From Gemmobacter lanyuensis (GTDB taxonomy: Bacteria > Pseudomonadota > Alphaproteobacteria > Rhodobacterales > Rhodobacteraceae): a stretch of 64,000 nt of DNA. The translations under genes and the position numbers were made by a program. This document shows positions 41,189 through 50,767 of the stretch, in pieces. Within the stretch, counting starts at the first letter, position 1; each line of letters opens with the position of its first letter. The stretch is taken from NCBI RefSeq assembly GCF_014652355.1, contig NZ_BMYQ01000010.1, positions 1-64,000 on the forward strand. The letters are read 5' to 3'. The notes under the pieces are model-generated. The model searched no databases. It had not been told where the DNA came from and saw nothing but the letters and a program-made list of their open reading frames with translations.

Positions 41189-42775
41189 TCAGGCAGCACC
41201 CGCAGCCAGAGGCGGCAGATGCACGTCGATCACGAAAGGGCCGGACCCGGAACAGGCATCTTGCAGCGCAGGACCAAGCGCATCGGTCCTGTCCACACGG
41301 CACCCCCGCGCGCCAAGAACGCGGGCAAAGGCAGACCAGTCCAGCCGGTCATCCTCACCAAAATGCCCCATCATCATCGGGTCGTCTGCCAGCCGCGCGA
41401 GGCTGGCAAAACCGGCATTGTTCGCCACAAGGTAGATCACCTGTGCCCCAAACCGGACCGCCGTCGCGATTTCCTGTGCCATTTGGCGCATGCAACCATC
41501 GCCGGTCACACAGAGGACAGGACGGCCCAGTGTCAACGCAGCCCCGATTGCCGCCGCGATGGCCCACCCCATCGGTGCATGTTCCGCACTTGAATGCACC
41601 ATCCCGCCGTGGCCCCCCTCCCAAAGACGCGCCAGGCTGCGCCGATGCGTCCCCGCATCCACAAAGACCGGCACCGCTGCGGGCAGATGTTGCTGTGCCG
41701 CAGCAATGAAGGCTTCAAACGGGTATGCAGGGTCCGGGCCGGGACGGTGGCAGGCCCCCCGTGGCTGTGAAGATGTCGGATGGGTCTGTAGACGGTCGGC
41801 CAATCCATTAAGGGCGCTGTCAAGATCGGGGGTCAGCACCTCTGGGCCGATCCATCGGGGGTCCGCGGCCCCCGGAACGTCGAGGCGCGCAAGGGCCCCG
41901 GCCCTTGCCGCCCAATCCACCCCGTCGCGTTGCCCGGGTGCGCCCCCGATGAACAGGATCAGCCCGGCTTCTGCCACCACGCGGTCTGCCGCCGCCAGAC
42001 CGCCAAGGCCGAAGTGACCCAGATAGTTCGGGGTGCGATCCGGCAAAAGCGCAGATGCCGCAACCGTGGCCACGATGGGGCCGTTCCACCCGTCCAAGAG
42101 GCGCAAAAACCCCGGCTTTTCACGCAGCAAGGCAGCGCGGGGTCCAAGCGCCAGGACCGGCACCTCGGCCTTGGCGTGAAGGGCCGCGATCAGGTCAAGG
42201 TCAGCATCCATATTCTGATCAAGGCGGAGGCAGAGGTCGCCACCGGGCAGGTCCGTGAAGCGTCTGGCCTGTAGGTCAGCGGGTACCATCAGATGGGCCG
42301 GAAGGCCGCGAGCCAGACGATCACGGGCTGCCCACCAGCCCGCGCCATCGGGATCATCCTTCAAGACCCGGCTGTCGCCGCAGGCAAGGGCCATCATCGC
42401 GCCATCGCGCGACCCCTCGGGGCCAGTGTCCTGAAACTGGGAAAAGGTCGAGGCCACGGACGATGGCGTGCCGGTCAGGTAGAGGACCGGGGTCCGCTCC
42501 AACCGGGCATTGATCGCAGAAGGCAGGGCCTGGGCCATCCCCGGCCCACCGCCTGCCAGGAAGACGGCCGGGCCACCCGTCACACGCGCTGCTCCTTCCG
42601 CCATGAACCCGGCGCCAATCTCGGAGACCGTGACGACCGCGCGGGGCATCTGGCGTGCCGACAGGGCGCGGCACAATCCTTCGACCTGGCCCGCCGGCAC
42701 CGTAAAGACATGCCGCACGCCCAGATCCTGCAGCCGGTCCCATAACCAGTCCGACAGGGTTGCGCCCGTCATGCG
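41189..42775 (-). CDS. ThDP-dependent decarboxylase/acetolactate-synthase-like enzyme, 528 aa
   Basis: Start at ATG 42775, overlapping the SDR stop by seven bases. The much longer frame is out-of-frame SDR sequence. The N-terminal part has VTVSEIGAGFMAEGAARVTG, with the glutamate that activates the cofactor. The C-terminal part has VTGDGCMRQMAQE and NNAGFASL, the GDG...NN thiamine-diphosphate/Mg motif. Three-domain order is normal. It would decarboxylate a 2-oxo acid or form a C-C bond. Lying between an SDR and an NRPS-like gene, it probably makes or trims the building block that the NRPS-like enzyme loads. Confidence 0.9.
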   Translation of the reverse strand, partial: RMTGATLSDWLWDRLQDLGVRHVFTVPAGQVEGLCRALSARQMPRAVVTVSEIGAGFMAEGAARVTGGPAVFLAGGGPGMAQALPSAINARLERTPVLYLTGTPSSVASTFSQFQDTGPEGSRDGAMMALACGDSRVLKDDPDGAGWWAARDRLARGLPAHLMVPADLQARRFTDLPGGDLCLRLDQNMDADLDLIAALHAKAEVPVLALGPRAALLREKPGFLRLLDGWNGPIVATVAASALLPDRTPNYLGHFGLGGLAAADRVVAEAGLILFIGGAPGQRDGVDWAARAGALARLDVPGAADPRWIGPEVLTPDLDSALNGLADRLQTHPTSSQPRGACHRPGPDPAYPFEAFIAAAQQHLPAAVPVFVDAGTHRRSLARLWEGGHGGMVHSSAEHAPMGWAIAAAIGAALTLGRPVLCVTGDGCMRQMAQEIATAVRFGAQVIYLVANNAGFASLARLADDPMMMGHFGEDDRLDWSAFARVLGARGCRVDRTDALGPALQDACSGSGPFVIDVHLPPLAAGAA

Positions 42776-43527
42776 CGAAAGCTTCCGCCATTCACGTCGA
42801 GGCAGGCGCCAGAGACATAGCCGCTCCCGTCTTGCGCGAAGAAGCACACCGCATCGGCCACCTCTTGCGGCGTGCCGAAACGGCCCACGGGGACATCTTG
42901 CAACAAGGTGCGTTGCTCTTCGGGACTGCGCGCATCCCATTTCTGACGGATCCGATCCGTCAGGATCACGCCGGGTGCGACCGTGTTGACGGTAATGCCA
43001 GAAGGCCCAAGTTCGCGGGAGAGTTGCCGCCCGAGACCGATCAACCCGGCCTTTGCAGCGGCATAATGGGGGCCGGACAGCCGGCCGGCATCGCGGCCCG
43101 CAATCGAAGCGATATTGATGATGCGGCCGAATCCGGCAGCTTTCATCATCGGGACTACGGCGCGGCACAGCGCAAAGGCCGCCTGCAGATTGACATCAAC
43201 CACCCGCGCCAGATCGGCATCCTCCACATCCTCAAGCCGGTAGGCCTGACTGCCACCCCCTGCATTGTTGACAAGGATGTCGACCGTGCCAAAGCGGTCC
43301 GTCACCGCAGCAACCAGGGCCTTGCGGGCATCGGGATCGGTCACATCGCCGCCCAGACCAAGGGTCAGACCCGGCCAGCGATCTTCCAGCTGGCGCTGCG
43401 CGGCGACAAGACGGTCCGGGTTTCGCCCCAGAAAGCCTACCGCCACGCCGCGCTCCGCAAAAGCCTCGACACAGGCCAAGCCAATACCTGCCGTGCCCCC
43501 GGTCACAATCGCCGTCCGCCTCTGCAT
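42769..43527 (-). CDS. SDR-family oxidoreductase, 252 aa
   Basis: TGGTAGIG cofactor loop, NNAGGG, serine in IASIAGRD and the YAAAK catalytic pair (HYAAAKAGLIG) are all present, and the C-terminal GGDVTDPDAR and VNGGSFRA segments are typical. It is the first gene of the three-gene minus-strand set and is coupled to the ThDP enzyme. It likely reduces or oxidises a carbonyl in the same pathway. It resembles FabG-type reductases, but a fatty-acid role is unlikely given its neighbours. Confidence 0.92.
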   Translation of the reverse strand: MQRRTAIVTGGTAGIGLACVEAFAERGVAVGFLGRNPDRLVAAQRQLEDRWPGLTLGLGGDVTDPDARKALVAAVTDRFGTVDILVNNAGGGSQAYRLEDVEDADLARVVDVNLQAAFALCRAVVPMMKAAGFGRIINIASIAGRDAGRLSGPHYAAAKAGLIGLGRQLSRELGPSGITVNTVAPGVILTDRIRQKWDARSPEEQRTLLQDVPVGRFGTPQEVADAVCFFAQDGSGYVSGACLDVNGGSFRA

Positions 43528-43657
43528 CCTTCACCCCGCCTGACCGATGGTCCCTCGACGACATCCATCGCGCCGCGATCCCGACGGCGAGCTAAACGCA
43601 ACGGGGCCAGTATAGCAGGCTTCGAGACCCCGCAAGCGTCCGTTGACCGCGCGCAGG

Positions 43658-44002
43658 TCAGCTTTCCGCCTGCGCTGGCCCGTTCCGGTTATCCGTCGCT
43701 ACGGGCGGGTGATCGGGCGCAGTGACCAACGCGCAGGAAGGATGCGCCCTGCCCCAGATACGAACTGCATCGCGGGCCAGCGTCTTGCGCGCCGATCTGT
43801 CAACCACGGCCAGCGCGGCCGCGGGATCGCCGCCGCTTTGCACAAGTGCGCGCGTCCAGATCTTGCGCACGGATCGCGGGCTCCATGGTAGGTCGGCGGC
43901 GGCCAGCCAGCGGCGCAAGGATGGTGGCAGGGAATCATAATCGGCCATCGGATTGGCGCGGACCCGTCCGCGGAGGGTAGTATTGAGGTTTCGCCGCATC
44001 AT
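43658..44002 (-). CDS. DUF6525-family protein, 114 aa
   Basis: Start at ATG 44002, with GGTGGG upstream. The next codon is also ATG. The product reads MMRRNLNTTLRGRVRANPMA, then LPPSLRRWLAAADLPWSPRS and LARDAVRIWG, a small basic protein type I know mainly from Rhodobacteraceae. Function is unknown. It lies 31 bases behind the CobW gene and may be co-transcribed. Confidence 0.75.
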   Translation of the reverse strand: MMRRNLNTTLRGRVRANPMADYDSLPPSLRRWLAAADLPWSPRSVRKIWTRALVQSGGDPAAALAVVDRSARKTLARDAVRIWGRAHPSCALVTAPDHPPVATDNRNGPAQAES

Positions 44003-44033
44003 AAGGCAGCCCACCGGCACAGGAAGATGCGTC

Positions 44034-45236
<1,203 letters not shown>

Positions 45237-45252
45237 GGCTTCGATTCGTTAT

Positions 45253-45267
45253 GTGATAATATATCAC
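45253..45267 (-). promoter_or_regulatory. Zur-like palindrome upstream of the CobW gene
   Basis: GTGATA-ATA-TATCAC is a perfect palindrome within an AT-rich 25 bases, ending 17 bases before the CobW start codon. The composition and position resemble alphaproteobacterial Zur boxes (GTTATnnnATAAC-like). Repression by zinc-loaded Zur is the likely meaning. Confidence 0.65.
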
Positions 45268-45340
45268 TCTTAGCCCGAAATGACCCAGCTGACAATCCGG
45301 GGAAACACTGCCCAAGGCAGACCATGACACGCGCATGTCA

Positions 45341-45370
45341 CAGGCCCCGAACCGACAAGTCCGGGGCCTG
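45341..45370 (-). terminator. Hairpin downstream of the desaturase gene
   Basis: CAGGCCCCG (45341-45349) pairs with CGGGGCCTG (45362-45370), 12-base loop, lying 26 bases past the desaturase stop. No T-run follows, so termination strength is uncertain. Confidence 0.45.
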
Positions 45371-45395
45371 CAACAGACGTTCGACGCTGGCGCCC

Positions 45396-46427
45396 TCAGG
45401 CCCAGTTGTAACGCTGCTTTGCCTCTTTGATCGAAATCAGCTTGCCCTGCACCTCGTCCCAGAGATGCAGCCCGACGGTGCGCAGGCTGTCACGGATCGT
45501 CAGGCGCTGGATGCTGGCCAATTCCGCATGATGGCGGATGACCTCGGGCAGGCGGTAGAACGGGATGCGGCTATAGAGGTGATGGACATGATGGATGCCG
45601 ATATTGCCCGACAGCCAGCGCAAGGGTTGCGGCAGCACATAATGCGAGCTGCCCTCAAGCGCCGCATTGTGCAGATCCCAGTCAGCGCCCTTGGACCAAT
45701 GCGTTTCCTCAAACTGGTGCTGCACATAGAATAGCCAAACCCCGATGGTTGCGGCGACCACCGATGACGGGAAAAACACCAGCAGCACCGGCCAGATACC
45801 GCCGAACCAGACGATCAGCCCCAGCGCGAGCAGGATCACCGCATTGGTGCCCATGGCCGAAGCCCAATAGCGCCAGCCCTGATTCATCAGCCCAAGGGGC
45901 AAACGGTTCTGCAGCAGGAACAGATAGCTCGGCCCCACGACGAACAGCACAAGCGGATGCCGGTACAGCCGGTAGAGGAAGCGCCCGAATGTGCTGCGGG
46001 CCCGATATTCTTCGACCGTCAGGGTCGTCACATCCCCGATGCCGCGATGATCCAGATCGCCATGATGGGCATGGTGAATGGCATGGGTGCGACGCCAGAC
46101 AGCATAGGGTGTGAGGGTCAGAACGCCCAGAATGCGCCCGATCCAGTCCTGTGCCCTGCGGTTACGCAGGAATGACCCATGCCCACAATCATGCTGGATA
46201 ATGAAGATCCGGACCAGAAAGCCCCCGTTCAACGCCCCTAATGCCAAAGCAAGCCACGGGCTGATCCCAATGGCCGCCCAGGCAAGCGCCCAAAGCGCCA
46301 GAAACGGCAGCAGCGTCGCGGCCAGTTCGAACAGGCTGCGCGCGGTCGAGGGATCACGGTAACGGGCTAGGACGGAAAGCCATTGGCGCGCCGTACGGGT
46401 GACGGCAGGGTCGGTCAGGTCGGTCAT
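45396..46427 (-). CDS. Membrane fatty-acid desaturase (delta-12/omega-6-like), 343 aa
   Basis: Three histidine boxes that bind the di-iron centre are present: HDCGHGSF, HAIHHAHHG and HHVHHLYSRIP. Hydrophobic segments around residues 35-85 and 155-225 give about four membrane helices. It would use O2 and electrons from a ferredoxin or cytochrome to insert a double bond in membrane acyl chains. It stands alone in its transcription unit. Related carotenoid ketolases/hydroxylases share the boxes, but the overall layout favours acyl-lipid desaturase. Confidence 0.9.
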   Translation of the reverse strand: MTDLTDPAVTRTARQWLSVLARYRDPSTARSLFELAATLLPFLALWALAWAAIGISPWLALALGALNGGFLVRIFIIQHDCGHGSFLRNRRAQDWIGRILGVLTLTPYAVWRRTHAIHHAHHGDLDHRGIGDVTTLTVEEYRARSTFGRFLYRLYRHPLVLFVVGPSYLFLLQNRLPLGLMNQGWRYWASAMGTNAVILLALGLIVWFGGIWPVLLVFFPSSVVAATIGVWLFYVQHQFEETHWSKGADWDLHNAALEGSSHYVLPQPLRWLSGNIGIHHVHHLYSRIPFYRLPEVIRHHAELASIQRLTIRDSLRTVGLHLWDEVQGKLISIKEAKQRYNWA

Positions 46428-46686
46428 CTCGGCTTACAAACTTGGGCCGGAGCACCGGCACGGTGGCAACGAACGGGTGGCGATGGCCATCCGCCTCCAT
46501 AGCGGCGGGTAACGCGTCGCGCCAAAGTTTGCAACGGTTCAGACGTGCTTGCGATGCCATAAATTGCCGCGCCCCTGCGCCACACCCCCTGTCGGGGCGG
46601 AAAGAAGGCCCTGGAGGCGGAAGACCGGACCCCAGGGCATCATGCGACCCACGGCTTTGGGCGCAGCGGCGTCAGGCGCGCCGTGA

Positions 46687-46983
46687 TCAATCGTGGTGTT
46701 CGGGCAGCGCTTCGAGCTGGTCTTTCGTCCAGGACGTGACCCCATGCACCTTGCCATCCTCATCGCGCATCAGGTTCAGCTGGTCGATGCTGACAAGGAC
46801 AGGTTTGGCGCCGATCCCCAGAATGCCGCCAACATCGATCACCACATCGGTGATCGCCCCGGACCCATGCACATGCGACACGGTCCCAATCTTTTCATCC
46901 CCTGCCCCATAGATCGGCGCATCGGCAATGATGTCGGCGGTCAGCTCTTGCCGGGTCAGCGGGGTGTGCTTGCTGTGATCCAT
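46687..46983 (-). CDS. PRC-barrel-domain protein, 98 aa
   Basis: Residues 15-75 (ADIIADAPIYGAGDEKIGTV, then DVVIDVGGILGIGAKPVLVS) form a PRC barrel, a small beta fold used in RNA processing and photosynthetic reaction centre H subunits and in many stress proteins. The N-terminus is His-rich and hydrophilic with no export signal. The gene stands alone. Small cytoplasmic PRC-barrel proteins are common in Rhodobacterales and Rhizobiales, with no defined role. Confidence 0.82.
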   Translation of the reverse strand: MDHSKHTPLTRQELTADIIADAPIYGAGDEKIGTVSHVHGSGAITDVVIDVGGILGIGAKPVLVSIDQLNLMRDEDGKVHGVTSWTKDQLEALPEHHD

Positions 46984-47146
46984 CAGTCATCCTCCGGTTT
47001 GGAACGGCGGGCCAGAATAGGCCGCCTTAACCGGGTGAAACCGCAAGCCTGCCGCGATGTTCCCGGGCCGCCATCGGCAGACCGGCAGTACCCAAGCGAT
47101 GACGCCGGCTTATGGCTGGACATGGCATCACACTGCCTGTGGTCCC

Positions 47147-47575
47147 TCAGACGACGCGGTTGCCCTCTGCATCGATCAACAAAGTGCCGTCTTCACTCGC
47201 CCAAGGCCCCGGCGGCAGCTGGTCCAGCAGGTCAAGCACCGCCTCTGGCGGACGGCACAGGCGCACCCCCCGCGGGGAGCAGACGATCGGGCGATGAACA
47301 AGAACCGGGTGAGCGACCATCGCGTCCAGCAGCTGATCTTCGGTGACATCGGGCGCCGTCAGGCCCAGTTCCACAGCCGGGCTTCTGACCCTGCGCAATG
47401 CTTCATGCGCCGTCAGCCCTGCGGCTGCAAAGAGGGCCTGCAACTGCGGACGCGTCCAGCCGGTCGCCAGATAATCAATCACGACGGGTTCATATCCGGC
47501 GGCACGGATGATGGACATAACCTTCCGCGATGTTCCGCAGGCGGGATTGTGGTGGAGAACGATCGGGAAGGTCAT
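47147..47575 (-). CDS. arsC: Arsenate reductase, glutaredoxin-coupled ArsC type, 142 aa
   Basis: Start at ATG 47575 (MTFPIVLHHNPACGTSRKVM). The extension to 47650 lacks a ribosome-binding site. HNPACGTSR contains the nucleophilic cysteine, and the arginines in LRRVRSPA and HPVLVHRPIV correspond to the oxyanion-binding residues. It would reduce arsenate to arsenite using glutathione and glutaredoxin. No arsB/acr3 or arsR gene is adjacent, so it is an isolated copy. Confidence 0.92.
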   Translation of the reverse strand: MTFPIVLHHNPACGTSRKVMSIIRAAGYEPVVIDYLATGWTRPQLQALFAAAGLTAHEALRRVRSPAVELGLTAPDVTEDQLLDAMVAHPVLVHRPIVCSPRGVRLCRPPEAVLDLLDQLPPGPWASEDGTLLIDAEGNRVV

Positions 47576-47732
47576 GGAAATGCTCCATAAAACGGCGATT
47601 TTGGCATAACGGGCCATACCCCTTTCAGCGTAGCACAGCCGCGGGGGCAACTGAACAGGCGCCAGCCGCCGACTGTTGCGCGTCCCTTGCCGCCGGGCGA
47701 TTTTGGCATAGATGCGGGAAAAAGGGCGGGCT

Positions 47733-48383
47733 ATGCTGCTACATCTGCAAGACGTGACAAAGATCTATCCCTCGGCCGAGCTGCCGGTCCTGCGGGGTGT
47801 CACGCTGGATGTGGCGGCGGGCGAAATGCTGGCGCTGACCGGGGAATCCGGATCGGGCAAAAGTACGCTTCTGCATCTGATCGGCGGATTGGACAGTGCG
47901 AGCAGCGGGACCGTTGCGGTGAACGGGGTCGATCTGACACCGCTGGACGATGCCGGGCGGGCCGCGGTTCGGCGCGGCACGGTGGGGGTGATCTTTCAAC
48001 AGTTCAACCTGATCCCTTCGCTGACGGTGGCGGGGAATATCGCCTTTCAGGCGCGGCTCGCCGGGTGCCATGATGCGGGGTTTGCCCATGACCTTGCGCT
48101 GCGGCTGGGGCTTGTGGACCATCTGACGCGCTATCCCGAACAACTTTCGGGCGGGCAACAGCAGCGGGTGGCGATTGCCCGCACGCTTGCTGCGCGACCG
48201 AAGCTTGTGCTGGCGGATGAGCCGACAGGCAATCTGGACGAGGCGACGGCAGACGCGGTTTTTGCCCTAATGTGCGAACTGGTGCGGGACAGCGGGGCCG
48301 CGCTGGTTCTTGTCACCCATTCCGGGCGTCTTGCTGCGCGGCTGGACCGCAGGCTGCATCTGAGCGGAGGGCTCTTGTCGTGA
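47733..48383 (+). CDS. ABC transporter ATPase, LolD/MacB/AttE class, 216 aa
   Basis: Start at ATG 47733. Walker A TGESGSGKST, Q-loop FQQFN, signature LSGGQQQRVAIARTLA and Walker B LVLADEPTGNLDE are intact. Together with the FtsX-type permease that overlaps it (GTGA) and the AttH-like protein that follows, it forms an AttEFGH-type set. This class uses ATP to move lipoprotein- or lipid-like cargo at the outer leaflet rather than to import solutes. Confidence 0.92.
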   Translation: MLLHLQDVTKIYPSAELPVLRGVTLDVAAGEMLALTGESGSGKSTLLHLIGGLDSASSGTVAVNGVDLTPLDDAGRAAVRRGTVGVIFQQFNLIPSLTVAGNIAFQARLAGCHDAGFAHDLALRLGLVDHLTRYPEQLSGGQQQRVAIARTLAARPKLVLADEPTGNLDEATADAVFALMCELVRDSGAALVLVTHSGRLAARLDRRLHLSGGLLS

Positions 48384-50767
48384 CGGCGGCGCTGCTTTCG
48401 GCGCTTCTGAGCCATTGGTGGCGGAACCCGGTACAACTTTTCACGCTGTTGGCAGGGCTGTCTTTGGGCACCGCGCTCTGGACTGGGGTGCAAGCCATCA
48501 ACGCCGAGGCGCGCGCCAGCTATGATGACGCCGCGCGCACCCTGGATGAGGGGCAGCTGGCGCAGCTTGCGACGGCCTCGGGCGCGCCGATTTCGGAACA
48601 GACTTATGTCGCCCTGCGCCGTGCCGGATGGCTTGTGTCGCCGGTGATCGAGGGGCGCCTGGGAAGCGTGCGGATCATCGGGATCGACCCGCTGACCCTG
48701 CCGCGCGATACCGGCGCCGCCCGCATGATGACCGGCGCCGACCTGAGCGGCTTTCTGATCCCACCGGGGCAAATTCTGGCGCAGGCCGAGACATTGAACC
48801 GCCTGCCCGACACGGATGCCGCGCGGATCGCCACGCCGGGCGCCGCGCCAGGCGTGGCGATCACCGATATCGGCGTCGCGCAACTGCTGTTGAACCGCGT
48901 GGGGCAGATCGACCGGCTGATGGTCACACCGGAGCAGCCGCTTGGGCAGCGCCCCTTGGCCGATGTTGCGCCCGATCTGTTGCTGACAGCCGCGCAAGGC
49001 AGCACGGATGTGGCCCGGCTGACCGACAGCTTTCACCTGAACCTGACGGCCTTCGGCCTGCTGTCCTTTGTGGTGGGCCTGTTCATCGTGCACGGGGCCA
49101 TCGGCTTGGCCTTTGAACAGCGCCGCCCCATGCTCCGCAGTCTGCGGGCCCTGGGAGCCCCCCTGAACCGGCTGATCGCGCTGATGGTGCTGGAGTTGGC
49201 AGGCCTGGCGCTTATCGCCGGGGGTGTGGGGATCGCGCTCGGCTATGCCATGGCGGCGGCACTGCTGCCGGATGTGGCAGCAACGCTGCGCGGCCTTTAC
49301 GGGGCCGAGGTGGCCGGGCAGCTTGTCCTGCGCCCCGTCTGGGTGATCTCGGGCCTTGCCATGGCGCTTGGCGGAACCGCGGCGGCAGCGGCCGGGTCGC
49401 TATGGTCGCTGGCGCGGATGCCACTTCTGGCCAGCGCTCTGCCGCAGGCCTGGGGCGCGGCACGCACAGGACGGGCGCAGGTGACATTCGCCTTGGTCTT
49501 GCTCGGTCTGGCGGGCGCGCTGACCCAGTGGGGCCAAGGGTTGCTTGCGGGGTTCGTTTTGCTGGGCGCCTTGCTGATCGGCGGGGCACTGTTGCTGCCA
49601 CCCATCCTGCGCGCCGTCCTGCACTGGGCCGAGGCGCGGGCGCGGGGGCCGCTGGCGCAGTGGTTCTGGGCCGATACGCGCCAGCAGCTGCCGGGGCTGT
49701 CTTTGGCGCTGATGGCGCTGCTGCTGGCCATGGCGGCGAATGTGGGGGTTTCGACAATGGTGTCCTCCTTCCGGCTGACCTTCGTGGCCTTTCTGGATCA
49801 GCGTCTTGCATCCGAGCTTTATGTCACCACGGCCAACCCGGCTGAGGCGGACAGGGTCTTGAACAGCCTTGAGGGCACGGTCGATGCGGTGTTGCCGCTT
49901 TTGTCCATGCGCCAGAGCGTGGCCGGACAGCCGGTGGAGCTTTATGGCGCAAGGGACCATGCGACCTATCGCGACAATTGGCATCTGTTGCAGGCCGTGC
50001 CCGACGCGTGGGATGCGCTGGCGCGGGGCGAAGGTGTCCTGATCAACGAACAGCTCTTTCGCCGCGCCGGCTTGGGGCTGGGTGCGCCCGTGCCGCTGGC
50101 CCAAGGCGGGGCGCTGCCGGTGCTGGGCATCTACGGCGATTACGGTAACCCGATCGGCCAGATCGTTCTGACGGAAGCGGAATTTCGCGCGCGGTACCCC
50201 GAGGTGACAGCCCTGCGTTTCGGTCTGCGGCTTGATCCCGGGCGCGTCCCCGATCTGCGGGCGAAGCTGCAAGCAGATGCCGGGCTGCCCGCCTCCGGTA
50301 TCGTCGATCAGGCGGCGATCAAGGCCCTGTCACTGGACGTTTTTGAACGGACTTTTCTCGTCACCAGTGCGCTGAACATGCTGACCCTGGCGGTGGCGGG
50401 GTTTGCGATCCTGATGGGTCTTCTGACCCTGGCCGCGATGCGCCTGCCACAGATGGCCCCGGTCTGGGCCCTGGGGGTCACGCGCCGCCACCTTGCGCTG
50501 CTGGATCTGGGGCGCGCGCTTCTGCTTGCTGCACTGACAGGCGTGCTGGCGCTGCCGCTCGGGCTGGCGCTGGCTTGGGCGCTTCTGGCGATTGTCAATG
50601 TCGAAGCTTTTGGATGGCGTCTGCCCATGTCACTGTTCTGGATGGATTATCTGCGGCTGGGGGTTTTCGCGCTGCTCGCAGCGGCCGTCGCGGCGGCCTG
50701 GCCCGCATGGCGCCTGTCCCGGATGAAGCCCGCGCGCTTGCTTGGGGTCTTTCGCCATGAGCGTTAG
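48380..50767 (+). CDS. FtsX-type ABC permease (AttF/AttG-like fused), 795 aa
   Basis: The GTG at 48380 overlaps the ATPase stop and gives a product starting VTAALLSALLSHWWRNPVQL; an ATG 108 bases upstream lies inside the ATPase gene. Two FtsX/MacB modules, each with a large extracytoplasmic loop, make about eight transmembrane helices (for example 20-40, 220-245, 275-300, 325-350, 420-440, 685-710, 735-760, 770-790). In some bacteria these modules are two genes (attF, attG). Here they are a single chain. Partner of the preceding ATPase. Confidence 0.9.
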   Translation: MTAALLSALLSHWWRNPVQLFTLLAGLSLGTALWTGVQAINAEARASYDDAARTLDEGQLAQLATASGAPISEQTYVALRRAGWLVSPVIEGRLGSVRIIGIDPLTLPRDTGAARMMTGADLSGFLIPPGQILAQAETLNRLPDTDAARIATPGAAPGVAITDIGVAQLLLNRVGQIDRLMVTPEQPLGQRPLADVAPDLLLTAAQGSTDVARLTDSFHLNLTAFGLLSFVVGLFIVHGAIGLAFEQRRPMLRSLRALGAPLNRLIALMVLELAGLALIAGGVGIALGYAMAAALLPDVAATLRGLYGAEVAGQLVLRPVWVISGLAMALGGTAAAAAGSLWSLARMPLLASALPQAWGAARTGRAQVTFALVLLGLAGALTQWGQGLLAGFVLLGALLIGGALLLPPILRAVLHWAEARARGPLAQWFWADTRQQLPGLSLALMALLLAMAANVGVSTMVSSFRLTFVAFLDQRLASELYVTTANPAEADRVLNSLEGTVDAVLPLLSMRQSVAGQPVELYGARDHATYRDNWHLLQAVPDAWDALARGEGVLINEQLFRRAGLGLGAPVPLAQGGALPVLGIYGDYGNPIGQIVLTEAEFRARYPEVTALRFGLRLDPGRVPDLRAKLQADAGLPASGIVDQAAIKALSLDVFERTFLVTSALNMLTLAVAGFAILMGLLTLAAMRLPQMAPVWALGVTRRHLALLDLGRALLLAALTGVLALPLGLALAWALLAIVNVEAFGWRLPMSLFWMDYLRLGVFALLAAAVAAAWPAWRLSRMKPARLLGVFRHER

